A DNA stretch of 34,712 bases from Streptococcus henryi DSM 19005. GTDB lineage: Bacteria; Bacillota; Bacilli; Lactobacillales; Streptococcaceae. Of the stretch, positions 34,508 to 34,712 are shown one piece after another. The position numbers and the translations under genes are program-made. Below the pieces are notes generated by a model. That model saw nothing but the letters and a program-made list of their open reading frames with translations. It was not told the origin of the DNA and did not search any database. Location of the stretch: NCBI RefSeq assembly GCF_000376985.1, contig NZ_AQYA01000021.1, positions 1 through 34,712 of the forward strand. Reading direction: 5' to 3'. Each line of letters starts with the position of its first letter. Positions within the stretch are counted from its first letter, which is position 1.

Positions 34508-34712
34508 TGTCAAGTGGACAACGAAATAATAAAAGATTAAGCAACGGCCTTGTTCCTCATTTCAAGAGGAGCGAGGCCGTTGTGCTTCTCTTGAAAACGT
34601 TGATTATTGTAAAAATAGATGTAGGCATCAATATCTGCGACTAAATCTTCAAAAGTCTGGTAAGTTTTAAAATCATAGCACTCTGTCTTAAAGTGACCAA
34701 AGAAGCTTTCTA
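34508..34712 (-). mobile_element. End of an IS3-family insertion sequence, runs off the right edge
   Basis: The element end reads TGTCAAGTGGACAAC on the plus strand, followed by the C-terminus of the transposase. Only one end is inside the window, so neither its completeness nor a target duplication can be judged. It lies directly upstream of the LtrA-like gene. Confidence 0.7.
34537..34712 (-). CDS. IS3-family transposase (OrfB), C-terminus only
   Basis: The minus strand encodes 58 residues up to a TAA at 34539-34537: ESFFGHFKTECYDF, then DLVADIDAYIYFYNNQRFQE and HNGLAPLEMRNKAVA. The ESFF motif carries the catalytic Glu of the DDE domain, and NNQRFQ plus the LAPLEMR ending are the standard C-terminus of IS3-group integrases. 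The rest is beyond the edge. Confidence 0.9.
   Translation of the reverse strand, partial: ESFFGHFKTECYDFKTYQTFEDLVADIDAYIYFYNNQRFQEKHNGLAPLEMRNKAVA

Noticed and set aside
34434..34544. Longer N-terminus for the LtrA-like protein
   Set aside because: The first 37 codons of that frame run back into the IS3 end; the family N-terminus MIKHKKVELTELF starts at 34433.

Overview
This window looks like a low-GC Firmicute, most likely a Streptococcus close to S. suis. The evidence is overall AT-richness, strong AGGAG ribosome sites, an LtrA-type membrane protein, IS30, IS3 and ISLre2-like insertion sequences, and a MobC/VirD2-type mobilisation module of the kind found in streptococcal mobile elements. 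The species call is inference; no rRNA or other marker gene is present.

Layout. (1) 1-2.7 kb is an eroded margin: the start of an ISLre2-like transposase, a small phage-like protein, an Xre repressor with a palindrome upstream, a frameshifted aldo/keto reductase and a heavily decayed short-chain dehydrogenase. (2) 2.8-16.7 kb is a carbohydrate locus on the minus strand. One long operon runs PTS EIIA-EIIB-EIIC (lactose/cellobiose family), GH3 beta-glucosidase, RpiB, an AlsE-like epimerase, an AlsK-like ROK kinase, GH78 alpha-L-rhamnosidase and a carbohydrate esterase. A separately terminated GH1 6-phospho-beta-glucosidase and a PRD/EIIB/EIIA-domain activator lie upstream of it. The kinase, isomerase and epimerase make up the complete D-allose to fructose-6-phosphate route. 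Together with the glycosidases and esterase, the locus suggests intracellular breakdown of decorated plant glycosides, possibly allosides. A near-identical palindrome lies exactly 46 bp (centre to centre) from the -10 box of both the PTS operon and the activator gene. (3) 16.7-19.6 kb is a mobilisation module (two small MobC/RHH-like proteins, a relaxase broken by one in-frame stop, and a palindrome-rich region resembling an oriT). (4) 19.6-23.6 kb holds a CHAT-domain (caspase-like) protein preceded by the C-terminal remnant of a UvrD-like SF1 helicase. This is a candidate anti-phage pair disabled by an IS30-family element that sits where the helicase N-terminus should be.

(5) 23.6-32.3 kb is a higher-GC block of small redox and detoxification-type genes on the minus strand: two alpha/beta hydrolases, a quinone-oxidoreductase-like MDR enzyme, an Rrf2 regulator with likely operators, an intact aldo/keto reductase, three NTF2-like proteins (two are clear paralogues, one of them a lipoprotein), two hexapeptide acetyltransferases, a TetR regulator and two cyclophilin-like proteins. 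A LysR regulator is read divergently at its upstream end. (6) 33.3-34.4 kb is an LtrA-like membrane protein with a frameshift at a G run. The window closes inside an IS3-family element inserted just upstream of it.

The most interesting points are the alloside-type catabolic operon with its inferred activator site, and the helicase-CHAT module on the mobilisation remnant. All functions are inferred from sequence motifs and gene order; no database search was run.
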